Part shown: piece after piece, positions 10,161 to 22,254 of the stretch | Position numbering within the stretch: the stretch's first letter is position 1 | How the letters are laid out: each line of letters opens with the position of its first letter | Assembly (NCBI GenBank): GCA_047967505.1 | Contig: CM106538.1 | Source: Dipteris shenzhenensis | Taxonomy: Eukaryota > Polypodiophyta > Polypodiopsida > Gleicheniales | DNA length: 64,000 nucleotides | Direction: 5' to 3' (one strand) | Position numbers and translations under genes: made by a program | Notes under the pieces: generated by a model | Databases searched by the model: none | The model's input: the letters and a program-made list of their open reading frames with translations, nothing else | Told to the model about the DNA's origin: nothing

Positions 10161-11610
10161 AGATTCTAAGCTATTTATAATCACCATTTCTATGCTAGAT
10201 TTTATTAATATTTTTCATCGCTATGTTTGTAGAAAGATTCTAGCATATGAGTGTATTTTAGAAACCTATTCTATAATAGATATTTAGAAACCTATGTGGT
10301 TTTCTACTTTCAGCTAGCAAATACCACATAGTATTTAATTATTCCCCATGCCTCAAGGCAAGAATGTGCAAGTACTTTACATTGCTTATGATCCATCATA
10401 CCCCAAAGAAAGCTCTTTACATTTCTTGTATGCAAATATAAACATACTTGACCCAACTATTTTATTACCTTTGCTACTTGGTGAGTGCTTGGTAGCATTG
10501 TGATCACCTTATGAAAACTTTTTCTATGTAAGAACTTATTAGAAAAAGGTTTAGGAACCTATCTGGTATACAAAAAGTTCTAGATACCTATGTGGTATGT
10601 AATTCTTTTGGCTAGCAAATACCACGTTACTTTAAGTTCATTTGAATGTATACATAGCTACCATTTCTATGCTAGATTTTAGTAATATTTTGCATTGATA
10701 TGTTTATAGAAATAATCTAGCACATGAGTGTATTTAAATTTGACCATATTTTGATGACAATAGTCAATATTATAAGAATAATAGTACATGATTACCTAAG
10801 TGCTAATTTTTAGTTCACTTTAGGGCTCCATTGGAATAAGCTAAGCCTAGTGCTCAAAATTAATTTGAGCATTTCACCATGTAAAACTTGGTACCATGCT
10901 TGCTAGCTTATAAAGGTGAGAACTTATTAGAAAACTTGGAACCATCTCAGCTACTTTGTAGGGCTATGCTATTAGTATTTCTTATGTGCTCTTAGTTACT
11001 TTTAATTAGCATTGCAATGTTGGTCCTAATTTACAACATATCTAAAAAAAAGTGCCTTCAAACTTTTAATTTGAGCATAGAAAATATGAAAAATCTTGGG
11101 AGAATCCATTGCACCACATTAAGGCAACATATCTTTGCCAAAAAGGGCAAGAACTTGCTAAGAAGTCATGTGTCCTTTGATCTCCACACCAAATCCTCAA
11201 TACTTTCAAATGGAAAATGTTGCACTCAAGTTTCCATGAAAACAAACAATAACGTAGTCTTCTATTTGGGTTCTTAAGTCATGCTTGAACTTAAGTTAAG
11301 TATGGCATTGTGAAAACCTTGGGACCATGCTTGGTAGCCTACGAAGGCAATAACTTATTAGGAAAAGTAAGAACTAGCAAAAACACGATGTTTATGATTT
11401 CCCATTCCTCAAAGCATGGATGTGCAAGTACTTTGCATTACTTGTTTGCAAATATAAATGTACTTTACCGACTATTTTGTATAGCTATGTTACTTTTGCT
11501 ACTTGGTGAGTGCTTGGCTATGAAAACTTTCTCTATGTAAAAACTTATTAGAAAAGTTTTAGAAGCATATATGGTATTTGTTACTTTTAGCTAGCATTGC
11601 AAACTAATAC
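10161..11610. repeat. Degenerate dispersed/tandem repeat block
   Basis: Several segments recur with heavy divergence. A ~90-bp piece containing CACCATTTCTATGCTAGATT is at about 10180 and CTACCATTTCTATGCTAGATT at about 10655. An 'AGCTAGCAAATACCAC' piece is at about 10310 and 10610. A CAAG(A/C)ATG(T/G) ... GTGCAAGTACTTT piece is at about 10355 and 11415. 'AACTTATTAGAAAA' occurs near 10530, 10920, 11350 and 11540. The pattern suggests old duplications of a ~0.5-1 kb unit. No protein-coding content is recognised. Confidence 0.6.
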
Positions 11611-12374
11611 AGCTGAGCAACAACAAGAGCCAAACATGCCCTCACCACAAAGAATAAGACTTCAAGCTCAACACGAAGCATAGAGGGAAGGCCCAATAAT
11701 TGCAACATTACCAATCATGCTATCCATCCCCATGGTCAGTAAACAAGCCTGGTGATGTGATCTGAAAAAGGACTAACAAGGCATTTAAGATTCAAGAGAT
11801 AGCCGACACGCATGAATTTTCCTTGTAGGAAACACTTTCATTGGTAACTTCAAAGCTCACACACACAAACCACAAAAGAATAAGAAGCCTAGAGATCTTA
11901 TGAGATTGTAGTGCAAAAATGGTGACAGTGACAAGTCAGACAATATCTTCTAGCTCTTGTGCAATTATAGAGACCGTTAACCCTTGAACCGCAGAGCACT
12001 TCCAAAAGCAAGTCCTTAAGATTAAAGCCACTTGAAGCAGAGTTGGAGTGAGCATTGAACCTTGCGATTCACTTAATATTAAAACCAAATCTAGGAACCC
12101 CAAACAAAGGACAAAGTGGGGCTCCACCTAAAATGCTAAGGATGGTGTAAAATTGCACCATCTAGATAGGGCAAAGTGAGGATCCACCTAAAATGTTAAG
12201 GATGGTGTAAAATTGCACCATCTAGATAGGGCATTAGGGGCAAACCCTAACCCTAATCCTAAGGGGTACTCATGTATATATTCATGTTTATGTTCAATAC
12301 AACATAGTGTATAGGTAGCTATATCATGTGCACTCCTCTCTCTCTCTCTCCCTCTCTCACTCCCCACTTTATCA
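11611..12374 (+). repeat. Possible LTR of a decayed plus-strand retroelement
   Basis: The sequence before a primer-site-like TGGCATCAGAGC (12375-12386) ends in CA at 12373-12374 and has a TGTATATATTC TATA-like box at about 12273, as an LTR would. A plausible left end is the TG near 11755, but no second copy was found, so the boundaries are uncertain. Inside are two direct copies of a hairpin-containing 60-bp unit (12122-12241), a short AACCCTAACCCTAATCC run and a (CT)n tract at 12338-12357. Confidence 0.4.
12122..12241. repeat. 60-bp tandem duplication, each unit with a 7-bp-arm hairpin
   Basis: Two adjacent units, each containing GATGGTG-TAAAATTG-CACCATC, a perfect 7-bp inverted repeat around an 8-base loop. 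The units differ at only a few positions. Confidence 0.8.
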
Positions 12375-12386
12375 TGGCATCAGAGC
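12375..12386 (+). promoter_or_regulatory. Primer-binding-site-like sequence
   Basis: TGGCATCAGAGC differs from the tRNA-iMet primer site at one base. It lies directly after a TA-rich segment ending in CA. It is followed by GAGCACC-A-GGTGCTC, a short inverted repeat. Confidence 0.45.
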
Positions 12387-12859
12387 ACCAGGTGCTCCCA
12401 AGCCCTTACATCTCGTCAAGGCACTAAGCCTTTTGCAAAGCATCCTCCATTGAGAGAGTTTCTGTTCGAGAGAGAGTATAAGCCCTTCTTCCATCAAGGC
12501 ATGCAAGCCCTTGCTTTGTCGAGGCAATAAGCCTATCATTTGACACATCTTCTTCTAGCTATTCTTGTAGAGCTCATCTTCCTTTTCGTTCAGTTCAAGA
12601 AGCTTTCCATTCCACTTCATGGAGCTCTAGTTATGGTATTTGAATTTTTGTGGGTTTCCTTAAGTAATTTCTTGAGTGTTCTATGACTTTGTTCTCTTAT
12701 TCTTTGAGAGATCTCTTGTGTGAGAGAGAGAGAGACTTGCTTCTCATTCTGAGAAAGAAAGGTTACTTTGTGAGAAACCTCATGAGAGATTTGTGTTAGA
12801 GGGCTCCAACTCATGACCTCTACACCAATAAGGTGACCCTTCAACAACCACAAAATTGC

Positions 12860-14300
12860 AACAGCCGACTCAATTTCAAAGGCCGTAGCAACTAAAGATA
12901 TCCAACATCATGCTTCAGTAGAGATGACTCCCAACAATGCTGCCTTTAGCAATGCCTCACCACGCACAAGCTAGACAAAAGCTCTAAAGCACAATGCTCA
13001 GCAAAGCTCCATCTACAAGCACTCAATGCCTCATCAAAGGCTTCAGGCTCTAACGTCGCTCTACATAGTGCAAGCATTAATGAATCCTCATAGCACATGC
13101 ACAATGATGACAACCGTGGGATCCCAAGACATAGAGTTGACTATCAAACTCAAATGCAACATCTAATGGGCTAGGCCATAGTAGCATAAATGGCAACGAC
13201 ACAATCCTCCATCACCAACAAAGTTGATGCCATCCAGGATAGCCTATGAGAACGTCCTCGACCATCTACCTTGATGCCTTCTAGCCTCTAAATGAGCCTC
13301 TACAATAGGCCTTAATGGCTTCATCTACAATGAGCTCCATGTCAGACTTAAATGAAGCTCAAGCGCTCCACACATCAATTGGTTGCATCCAACTCAACAA
13401 TGCCAATGCCTCTTAAATGTCAGCACTCCAAGCGAGATGGAACCAAAGCAAGAGCAACCTCCAATGCTCAACCATCTTCTCCACGAGGAGACCAACACAA
13501 ACAAGTCCCTCATCTACAACAAGCTACAATCGTCTCCATCCTTAGTAACTCACAGTATCACCTCCAACAATGGGCTAATGCGATAGCCAAATGGTATTCA
13601 ACGATATTACATAGTAGCACCACACTCATGGTAATGCCACAGACAACAACGACCACAAGCCACACTTCCACTCAACAAGCGAGAAGTCAAAGCAACAACT
13701 ACCTCTATGAATCAATGACTCCAAATCCCCCCTACAGTATAGAAATGACCCAACCAGCTTCCCTTCACATGACGGCTTCTACACAGCCACTGCCAACCTC
13801 TATGTGCCTCGACAAGCACCCTCAACAACCACCTTCACGAGCCCTGCAATGGTAGCAGCTCCCCTATGACTTGCGCCCTCCCACAAGTGGATGGAACTCC
13901 CAATAAAACCTCCCAACAAGCTCATGAACATCACTGTAATGCCAATGGAGGTTCCACCATGAACAAAATCTTCCTAAGACTCTATCAGAATGTACAGGGA
14001 TTCCGGTCCACCAAAAAGAAGCACATGGGAGCTAGAGTGATGATAAGCCTATCAAACCTCACCACACAAGAGGATAGGTTAGGATTTTGCCATGTGGCAT
14101 GCCACACTATCACATCCACGCTTTGCCACAAAAGCCCTAGCGGCATGTCAGCTGACACTAGGGAGCGTCACATCAGCAATCCAGTGTTGCCACATTATCT
14201 TGTCCACCTGTGCTACCACATCAACACTCATAGTGCCACATCATCAGTGGCCACCTCAGTCCTACCATGTTATTAAGCCACATAGGCAATCCACATAGGC
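12860..14300 (+). pseudogene. Decayed gag-like/proline- and glutamine-rich retroelement ORF
   Basis: In one plus-strand frame around 13135-13335 the translation reads YQTQMQHLMG, stop, AIVA, stop, MATTQSSITNKVDAIQDSL, stop, ERPRPSTLMPSSL, stop. The stops are TAG, TAA or TGA where CAG, CAA or CGA would restore a Gln- or Arg-containing helical segment, as expected from C-to-T decay. Farther on, frames at 13352-13855 and 13866-14276 are Gln/Ser/Thr/Pro-rich without stops for 130-170 codons. I infer a gag-like protein downstream of the primer site at 12375; no zinc knuckle or pol domain was recognised, so the family is open. Confidence 0.4.
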
Positions 14301-15399
14301 AGTCCACCTGTGCAGCCATGTCAACAACATAGTCAACATGTAGCATAAGCATGCCATGCCATCAATGCCTTCTAAGCATTGAGTGTCCCACAGGCACACT
14401 TTTGTAAATAGCATGTGACCCACACTGCCATATCACCCTCCATGCCACCTCATCCTTTTTTTCGTCACCCTCTTGGGATCAAAGTTTGACCATCCTTCTG
14501 AGAGCCATAACTTTTGATCTAGGTACTTGGAGGTGATCCAAAAAGCAAAAATGATCATCAAATCATGCTCTACATGATGAGCACCTCAAATGTGTCTTTG
14601 GATTTTCCACAAGTTAGCATCATCAAATCCTCATCATAGAAACCACCTCCTAATCCATTGCAACCACCGAGCACATAAATGGACAAACTAAAATTCATTT
14701 TGTTGCATTTGATGCTTCTATGTGTAGTCCAGTTGTAGAATAGCATAGCCTTAAAGGAGATTAAACTCCACCAAGTCAAGCAAGCCATTGCCATATTACC
14801 CGATTAGTTCCCACCGATGTTAGTCCCCTCAAATCTATCATCAGTACACATATTTATACATTAGACACCAACTCAGTCTCTTGGCATTCAACAATTTAGC
14901 ATGTTAGGGTGACACTTGGTAGAGTCATCTTCGTCAGATTCAGGATTGATGCATTCTTCTTGCACACACATATGCCACCCATGTAAAGTCACACATTGTT
15001 GGCTATTTTTTGGCATTGGTTCATACACGCATACACATCATCCTTGTATAGCCTCTTGGCTACTCCCCACATAGTTGTCCTCACCTTACGATAGGTTTGA
15101 TCCTTGGCACACACTTGTTCTTCCACCACAACTTGGTTTTGACAATTTAGCGTAGGCCCCAATGGCAGCTCTCACACAGTGTTCTCATGGGTAGACAGTC
15201 TCACCACCAATACATGGTTAAGCCTCTTGCACAAAGCACCAGACCACCTCCAACATGGATCTATTCACATCATACAACTAATGATATACTAGTCATGACT
15301 CTGAATGAGATTCGTGAGTCGAAAGAGAACCTACTATGACCATGTTATAGTTAGGAAAATTGGACTTGGAATGGGACCATGGCCTTATAGCAAGGAGTC
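14301..15399. other. No gene seen; probable retroelement-derived spacer
   Basis: Contains short repeated GCCACATCA / CCACATCAACAC-type pieces near its left end and otherwise no recognisable coding signal. It may be the 3' untranslated part of the decayed element to the left. Confidence 0.3.
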
Positions 15400-15945
15400 T
15401 GTCCTTTGATACTGGTAATTAGAAAATGCCAACAGGACATCAAGAAAAGGTATAAGTATACGGAGGTTATATCTGGATTTTTTGACCTTGGGAGTTCCCT
15501 TGGACTTGGTTGGAACTCCCATATTTATGGTTTGGTTGAGATTCCCACTTATTACTTGGATTTCACTAACATTCTATATATATTTCCTCGTATCTTTAAT
15601 TGCCCACCTCTCATTACTATTGAATAGTAAAATGCCAGGATTTGATTATGCTAATCTAGATCGAGTGACATGGATAATAATTGTGTGCTGGCATTGAACC
15701 TGCAGTCCCACAATTCATAGTATACATGTTCTAACGTGCTATGTTTGTGGATGGATGCAAGTGAGTCGGCATACCTCTCCATCAGATTTGCATTGAAAAT
15801 TCTAAGGTATAAAGATGGTGTTGGCATCTTCGAAGCGTACTGTACAACGGATTATTTCCAAGTACTATTAAATAGTATTGAACATTCTATTGGAGACTAG
15901 CCATCAATATTGTTGTACTTTTTGCAATGTTTTGACATGAATATG
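15400..15945 (+). repeat. Dispersed repeat, copy 1 (inverted copy at 25300-25832)
   Basis: About 540 bp that recurs in reverse complement at 25300-25832 with perhaps 80-85% identity by eye. Shared landmarks include the segment with TTACTATTGAATAGTAA near 15615 and the end near GTTGTACTTTTTGCAATG. I see no coding family or terminal inverted repeats. Confidence 0.75.
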
Positions 15946-16623
15946 AGTATAAAAATTGACTTTCACTTTATAACTTTGTTAGAAGGAATAATATGATATG
16001 AATTATTCTCACATATGGGATGTGCACAGTTTTTGAGCAAAGACCTACGAGCAGAAAAGTCCGAGCGATAATTTTTGACACCAACTATGCTAGTATATTT
16101 CTCAAAGGAATATATAATTCTTTCTTAATTTCTCATTTATGGAACCATGTACTTACTTATTTTTCTTTATAACCCTCATTTTAGAGAACATCATCTATAT
16201 ATGAACAAATAGTGCACTTTAGAAACTCCTATAATTACCTCCCTACCATACTCTCTTTTGAGGATTATGGTAATTCAATAAATTTAAAAGATTTTCCCTT
16301 ATCTTTAGCAATCCCATATTTGAAGCTCTCATATAACAATGTACATATGCCATATTCCTTGGATGTGTAGGAAAAAGATATTGGAAACCTCATACTTGAA
16401 GCCATTATAATCAATCATAAATTAATTGATCATAAATTAATCTCTAATACATTATTGAATATGGGAAGGCAAGGGAGGGATTTTCAAAATATTCCCAATT
16501 GTCCAAACCTAAGTACTTTTAAGGAAATGTGGTCCTTGCTAAACTCCATCCTACCATAATATGAATTAGGGAGAAGTTGTAACTCTCATATACATCTTAA
16601 AATTTTTAATTTATCTCTTTTAT
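15946..16623. other. AT-rich spacer, no gene seen
   Basis: Very AT-rich sequence that includes the insertion target of the TRIM element at its right end. Nothing else can be supported. Confidence 0.35.
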
Positions 16624-16940
16624 TGTTGGAGGTGCAAATCTCTCATGGACAAAGGGGATAAGAAGAAGGAGAAAGGGTTGAATTATCCCACATACAAAGG
16701 TGTGTGGAAGATGAAGGGACATAAATAGTCCAAGTTGCCCCTCCTATCTTCAATTCCCCCAAGCTTGCCTTTTGTGGAGGTTGGAGGGCTGACTAGGCAA
16801 GGGTGCCTTATGGCAGGGGTGGGGACCTGCCATACACACATGCTAGAGCCTCCGTAGTGGCCATGAAGGTTGTGCACTTCCGTGAGGTGCTAGCGGTCTT
16901 GGCGGGGGGCACGCTAGGCACATGCTCTTGGATTCTAACA
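16624..16940 (+). repeat. 5' LTR of TRIM
   Basis: 317 bp, TGTTGG...CTAACA. Confidence 0.97.
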
Positions 16941-16952
16941 TGGTATCAGAGC
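16941..16952 (+). promoter_or_regulatory. tRNA-iMet primer binding site of TRIM
   Basis: Exact TGGTATCAGAGC, directly adjoining the 5' LTR with no spacer. Confidence 0.95.
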
Positions 16953-16990
16953 CCGGGTCTGATCCCCGGCCACCTCTCTCCATGATCGAT

Positions 16991-17000
16991 TGGAGGGGGG
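16991..17000 (+). promoter_or_regulatory. Polypurine tract of TRIM
   Basis: TGGAGGGGGG directly before the 3' LTR, the expected primer for plus-strand synthesis. Confidence 0.9.
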
Positions 17001-17317
17001 TGTTGGAGGTGCAAATCTCTCATGGACAAAGGGGATAAGAAGAAGGAGAAAGGGTTGAATTATCCCACATACAAAGGTGTGTGGAAGATGAAGGGACATA
17101 AATAGTCCAAGTTGCCCCTCCTATCTTCAATTCCCCCAAGCTTGCCTTTTGTGGAGGTTGGAGGGCTGGCTAGGCAAGGGTGCCTTATGGCAGGGGTGGG
17201 GACCTGCCATACACACATGCCAGAGCCTCCGTAGTGGCCATGAAGGTTGTGCACTTCCGTGAGGTGCTAGCGGTCTTGGCGGGGGGCACGCTAGGCACAT
17301 GCTCTTGGATTCTAACA
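17001..17317 (+). repeat. 3' LTR of TRIM
   Basis: 317 bp, same length as the 5' LTR and differing at two visible positions. Confidence 0.97.
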
Positions 17318-18023
17318 TTTATAACTATAAAAAATATAATTTTAAGCCTACCATTGCATAGATCATGAAATTTTGAACATTTTTCCTTTTAATAGCTCCT
17401 CAATCTAAGCTAAGGAGCAAAAGTTATGACCCCTTCTGCATAGGCTCTCCAAGGGTATTTCGCCGATAGAATAGGGTTGGGGCAAGCTCTTCAAGCCATA
17501 TTCATATGGCAGAATACACCTAGAGGGTCTATTAAAAAGGCATTATATATTTTTCTTAGGTCATCCTGAGGAATTATAAAGAGCATGTTTGCTCAAAATT
17601 TCATGATCCAACCAATGGTGAAAGGAAAAGAAAGGATTTTTGAAGGTCATAAAATAAGTCTCCACTTGGACATTATATATGTATATCATATAAAGGTATA
17701 TTTATATTTATATCTATTTATCAATATTTCATATTTACTTACATATTCCTTAAAATAATTTAGAATTTTTTGATTCCCAAAAATGACTTGAGCCTATATA
17801 TTTCTCATATATTTTGACCCCTCCCACCTTTTGTTTGCTCGTCATTGGGTGGGTTTTTGCTCGAAAAATGGAAACCCCCTCACATAGGCAATATTAAGAG
17901 AGTGGTTAACAATAGATTACTCTCATTAAGTGTTTGAAAAGGGCAAGAGTGGATGTTTGTAATTGATTTATTTTGACATTGGAAACTGGTCTAGTAGTGT
18001 AGTAGGATAGTTGTTTGATAGGC
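17318..18023. other. AT-rich spacer
   Basis: Begins with the right-hand TTTAT duplication of the TRIM. No gene or repeat recognised in the rest. Confidence 0.35.

Positions 18024-18068
<45 letters not shown>
18024..18068. repeat. (AC)n microsatellite, about 22 units
   Basis: Uninterrupted AC dinucleotides. Confidence 0.97.
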
Positions 18069-18069
<1 letters not shown>

Positions 18070-18770
18070 AGTATATAAATATTTAAAGTATTAGAAAAGT
18101 AAAACAATTTTTAATCTAGGCATTCTTCAAGGCAAATTAAGGTAAGAAATTTTTGACATACAATCTAAATTGATTAATCTGAACCATAAAATACATAAAT
18201 ATATAACTAAAATCAAACATAAAGAAAATCTATAATCATAAACTATATATATATACTTTTTTTAAATAATTAAACTTAAATTTACAAATAAAGACTTTAT
18301 ATGCAAAATCCATACAAAGTTATTAAGAAGTCACAACAATAACAACTAGTCAACTAAAAATAAAAAGAGCTTTTAAAACCAAAGAATCAAAACTATCCTA
18401 TTCTTTAAGAAAATGTCGATTCCACTTTAGAAATAGGTTTACACACACACACACACGAAGTGCAGCACAAAAGTTGCTATAATGGAAGAGGTCCACATGC
18501 CAGCCCGCCAAATATGAGATCCACATAAAAATGTTTGTGGAATATGAAGATTGATAATAACGGCTATCATGAGAAAATATCTATCGTTTACGAAGTAAGC
18601 ATGAAAGTTCATTAAAAATTTCAAGAAATCATAGGGTGGATTGTGATCCTTCACACCCGATGACACACACTCAGTAGAGGTATTTTGTAGTTGCATTGTT
18701 CTCTCCATGTTTTGTTTGCATACCATTTTGAAGATAGTTTAGTATTATGGTATGCTTTTCCTAATTTGAT
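18069..18770. other. AT-rich spacer with a short (CA)n
   Basis: Mostly A/T-rich sequence with a seven- to eight-unit CA tract at 18440-18456. No gene seen. Confidence 0.35.
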
Positions 18771-18928
18771 TTGTGTGTGTGTGTGTACATGCATGCACGT
18801 GTGTGTGTGTGTGTGCATGCGTGCATGTGCGCATGCGAATATATAAACAAATGCATATACATATATGCATATACACATATATGCTCACACACAGACACAT
18901 ACGCACATGCACGTGCGCGTGCGCGCAT

Positions 18929-18960
<32 letters not shown>
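18771..18960. repeat. Composite (TG)n - (CA)n alternating purine-pyrimidine block
   Basis: TG-rich on the left and CA-rich on the right with GCATGC/GTGCGC/ATATAT islands between, so the two halves are largely complementary. Such sequence can form a long hairpin or Z-DNA. The open frames that cross it on both strands (Cys-Val or His-Thr repeats) are artefacts. Confidence 0.9.
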
Positions 18961-18961
<1 letters not shown>

Positions 18962-18989
18962 TACATATATATACACTTATGTGCATGTA

Positions 18990-20640
18990 TGGCTCTCATA
19001 CACTATCTAGTGCTAGTTAGCAAAAAGAGAGGGCTATGCAAGAACAAGTGACACAGAGCACCATCCTTAGCAACATAGACCCACACCAAGGAAAATTTGG
19101 GCAGCACCTCCACTATAGCTCAAAATACTCTCACCATAGATGAGGCCAAACCTCTCGTATAATAGTCCTCAAGCATGTATGCACCATGTGACACAAATCA
19201 ACTCCACAAAACAACCACCACAGCAAAGAGAACACTTAAACCCTTAAATCCATGCAATCCTTTTCAAAAGGAAAACCCAAGTCTTCTTCTCAGATCAAAA
19301 GTGATTTTGTGTAGAACCTCACAATCTCCACATACACCTATGGAAAGTGTGAGCATGCATCAACACCCAACCACCACATAGCACAATCACATGTCTCATG
19401 GAACTTGTGTGCAACAAATCACCATAAACATAAAGAGGTAGGCAAGATTTTGCACATCACGTACAAGAGAATAGTGCATCGAGAAGCAATAGGATATTGA
19501 TACAATATGCATAAAAGCAAGGAAATACAATGGTGGAGCAACAAAACGTGCTAAAAATAAGTGATACAAGCAACATGATATTGATATAATATGCAAGAAA
19601 GCAAGGAAATACAATGGTGGAGCAACAAGACGTGTTGAAAGTAAGTGATACGAGGCTAAAGAGAGAATAGGAGCAGGGTGCATCAAGGCTTGGTGATTGC
19701 ATAAGTACAAGGGCAATCCCAAGGCTCAATTTATACATGTAGAGGGGATAAAGAACATACAAAATCTTGGCTTCGACTCCACACAAAGTTTGCTTCTCCA
19801 AGAAGGCTCCTTTAACAATGGTTTGGCATAAGTTTTCCAAAAATAAGGTGCCTTCCATAAAAGGTTGGGTAGCATTGTGTAAATTTGATTCACATCTCAA
19901 ATTTTATTAAAAAGTCATATATCACAATTCCATCCTTCGAACAAGAAAGAGAGCTCCTCGATGGTAGTTTGGAATCAAAATTTATGACTAAAATAGTAAC
20001 TACTATTTTTTTTGGAAAACATAACGTGCTTTATCCATATTTTTCTTCTTTTTCCTGCCTCCACACATCTAATGGAGGTGAGCACCTATCTTGCTTTTAT
20101 TTTTCCATTCTTAGCCCATACCAAACATGGTACTGCCCTTTGGCACCTTCCAATATCACATGTCCATCCAATACCCATCGAATTACCTCCTAGATTCTTA
20201 TGATTTCCCACTGCCAAGGACAAAATCTGGGTATAAAAAGACGATGCATCATGATAGCCATCCATGATGTGGCATTCATGTACCATCATAAAATCTCTTG
20301 TTTTTCCCAGTTCAAAGCTAGCCCCTACCTCCCTGACCCCCCCTCGCACCCCCCACCCCCACGGGTATAAAGCTTGCATGCTACATACATTATTCTATCC
20401 AAAAAAGTTGATTCAAACACAGTCCTACCTCAAGTGCCTACTATCTTCTTTATGACATCATTACAATCCTCTGCCGAGTCAAATACTCCTACTTTAGTCA
20501 TTGGTTCACATCTAGTTCTATGAATAACACACTTACCATGGTCATATTGTAGAACAAGAGGACTGAGAACATTAGTGTAGGTCACAAATCCTCTAGGATC
20601 ATAGGGTACTCCTATCATGCCCAACCAAAAAACAAGTCAT
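18990..20640 (+). repeat. Dispersed repeat family 'R1', copy 1
   Basis: Starts just after the microsatellite with CTAGTTAGCAAAAAGAGAGG and contains landmarks shared with copies at 23390-24520 and 28569-29930, and in inverse orientation at 24700-25295: CAAGGAAAATTT, CTCCTCAAGCATG or similar, GCACCATGTGACA, CCTTTTCAAAAGGAAAACCC, and ATTACCTCCTA near the right end. It includes an 85-bp tandem duplication at about 19481-19650. On the minus strand, copies 1 and 2 flank a decayed gag (22255-23260), so this family may be the long LTR of that element. Exact LTR ends could not be fixed. Confidence 0.7.
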
Positions 20641-22254
20641 CACAAGAATCATGTAGAGGACCAATCATCTTCTTTTTTGCATGATTTCTGAGATTTATAG
20701 ACACATCTTCTTCATTTGAAACATGACGTCAACATGCTATGAAGAAATAGAAGGTGTAGACACACCCTCTACTATAAAACTTGCATGCTCACATATGTTC
20801 CACCCAAGCTTCCAAAAACACTTCCATTAGTCGAACAAGACTTGCTGCCTCCATAGGTCCAAATCATCCCTCGTCACCACACATAGGGTAGTTGGAATAT
20901 CCAGATGAAAGGCAAAAGTAGCTTCATGTCTTCTTGAACTTCCTACACAAACACATTAGCTCATACCATGCACATAAGGTCTCTATCATAACTTGCTTCA
21001 CCTAGAAGCTCATTGGGTTGACCATTTGCATTAAAGTACTACACCAAACATTCTTCCACAATCATTGACCATAAAAGATACATGCATATAGCATAGAATA
21101 GCTGCTATAAAAAGAGAATTTGCCTCGCACAATAACTGGACAACAAGGGTAGATCTCACACCAAGCTTGGCATATATATCCAATTAATCTTTTACATCAC
21201 AAGGCATCTATCTTTGAAAAAATGATGCTCAATCCTATTGCATTAAACCATGCACACAAGCATTCAAAAATTGTTGTTTTCCATGTTTAGTATAAGATCC
21301 AATCCACCATGCATAACCTCACATCCATCCTGTGCCTCTATCTCTTTAATGTTATCCTCCTATAGCATCTCAAGCTTCAAGACCCTAAACATTTCCTCAA
21401 GGTTCTCCCCACCTTGCAAGGCAAACTCAAACTCAAGTGAAACACTCATCCATATGACTGTTAACATCACTCTAACTACCTTAACACATTATCACTCATG
21501 GCACCAACCATACTATCTAAACCCTTGTCTTTACATGTATCATAACAAATACCACATCAAGCACTTTCCCAAGACACATCCATGTGACTACCAACATCCA
21601 CACTAACTAACTTTAACACATTATCACTCATGGCACCAACCATACTATCTAAATCCTTGTCTTTACATGTATTATAACATGTATCATAACATATACCACC
21701 ACAAGCACTACCTCGAAGGCGATTATGATGGTCACCATTCAACAAACTTTCATCCTCAAACATATTGGGACAAAGACTTAAGAACACTACTTTTCACTTT
21801 CTCATCTTCACACACAGCCTTGCATACAATCTCCATACAATATAACATACTAAAAGTACCTTGCTCCAATAAGACCCGTAGTAGAAGACCAATCCATCAA
21901 GGCAATGTCCTTCTAATACCCATGATGAGGCACATCATTGTATGCATCCTCAACTTGATCGATATAGACATTGCCAAGTACCTCATTTAAAAGCATGCAA
22001 CCAATGTTCTCATGCATTAGATCACTTGAAAAACTTTCCACATCTACCCCTATACCATACTTACTATCAAGAGAAGCACTAGACATGGAATACCATACTT
22101 GATCATAATATTAGCATCATACTAACATATCATCATTTAGAGAATCAACATCACCAACAAGCATAAGTGTTCTTACCAAACACACATCTAGCATCATAAA
22201 GGTAAGCATCATCCACACCATTTGTACAAGACTAATCATCACGATCATCTTCCA
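20641..22254. repeat. Spacer with a ~130-bp tandem duplication
   Basis: At about 21446-21577 and 21578-21700 a segment containing AACACATTATCACTCATGGC and ACCAACCATACTATCTAAA occurs twice in a row with a modest number of substitutions. The rest has no recognisable gene. It would be the internal or downstream part of a minus-strand element if the flanking R1 copies are its LTRs. Confidence 0.5.

Larger units (their letters stand above)
16624..17317 (+). mobile_element. Complete TRIM (miniature LTR retrotransposon), 694 bp
   Basis: Two 317-bp LTRs (16624-16940 and 17001-17317) flank an interior of only 60 bp. Each LTR begins TGTTGGAGGT and ends ATTCTAACA. I count two differences between them (A/G near 16789 and T/C near 16844), so they are over 99% identical. 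The primer site TGGTATCAGAGC starts immediately after the left LTR, and a polypurine tract TGGAGGGGGG ends immediately before the right one. TTTAT precedes (16619-16623) and follows (17318-17322) the element, a perfect 5-bp target-site duplication. With no coding capacity, it must use gag and pol supplied in trans by an autonomous LTR element. The near-identical LTRs and intact duplication indicate recent insertion. Confidence 0.97.

Noticed and set aside
12244-12262. Telomere-like AACCCTAACCCTAATCC
   Set aside because: Only about two and a half units; too short to claim an interstitial telomere.
13352-13855. 167-codon plus-strand frame as a host gene
   Set aside because: Gln/Ser/Thr/Pro-rich low-complexity translation next to a decayed retroelement; an overlapping frame is also open.
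18745-19051. Overlapping open frames of 70-92 codons reading Cys-Val or His-Thr repeats
   Set aside because: They are translations of (TG)n/(CA)n microsatellites and occur in several frames on both strands.
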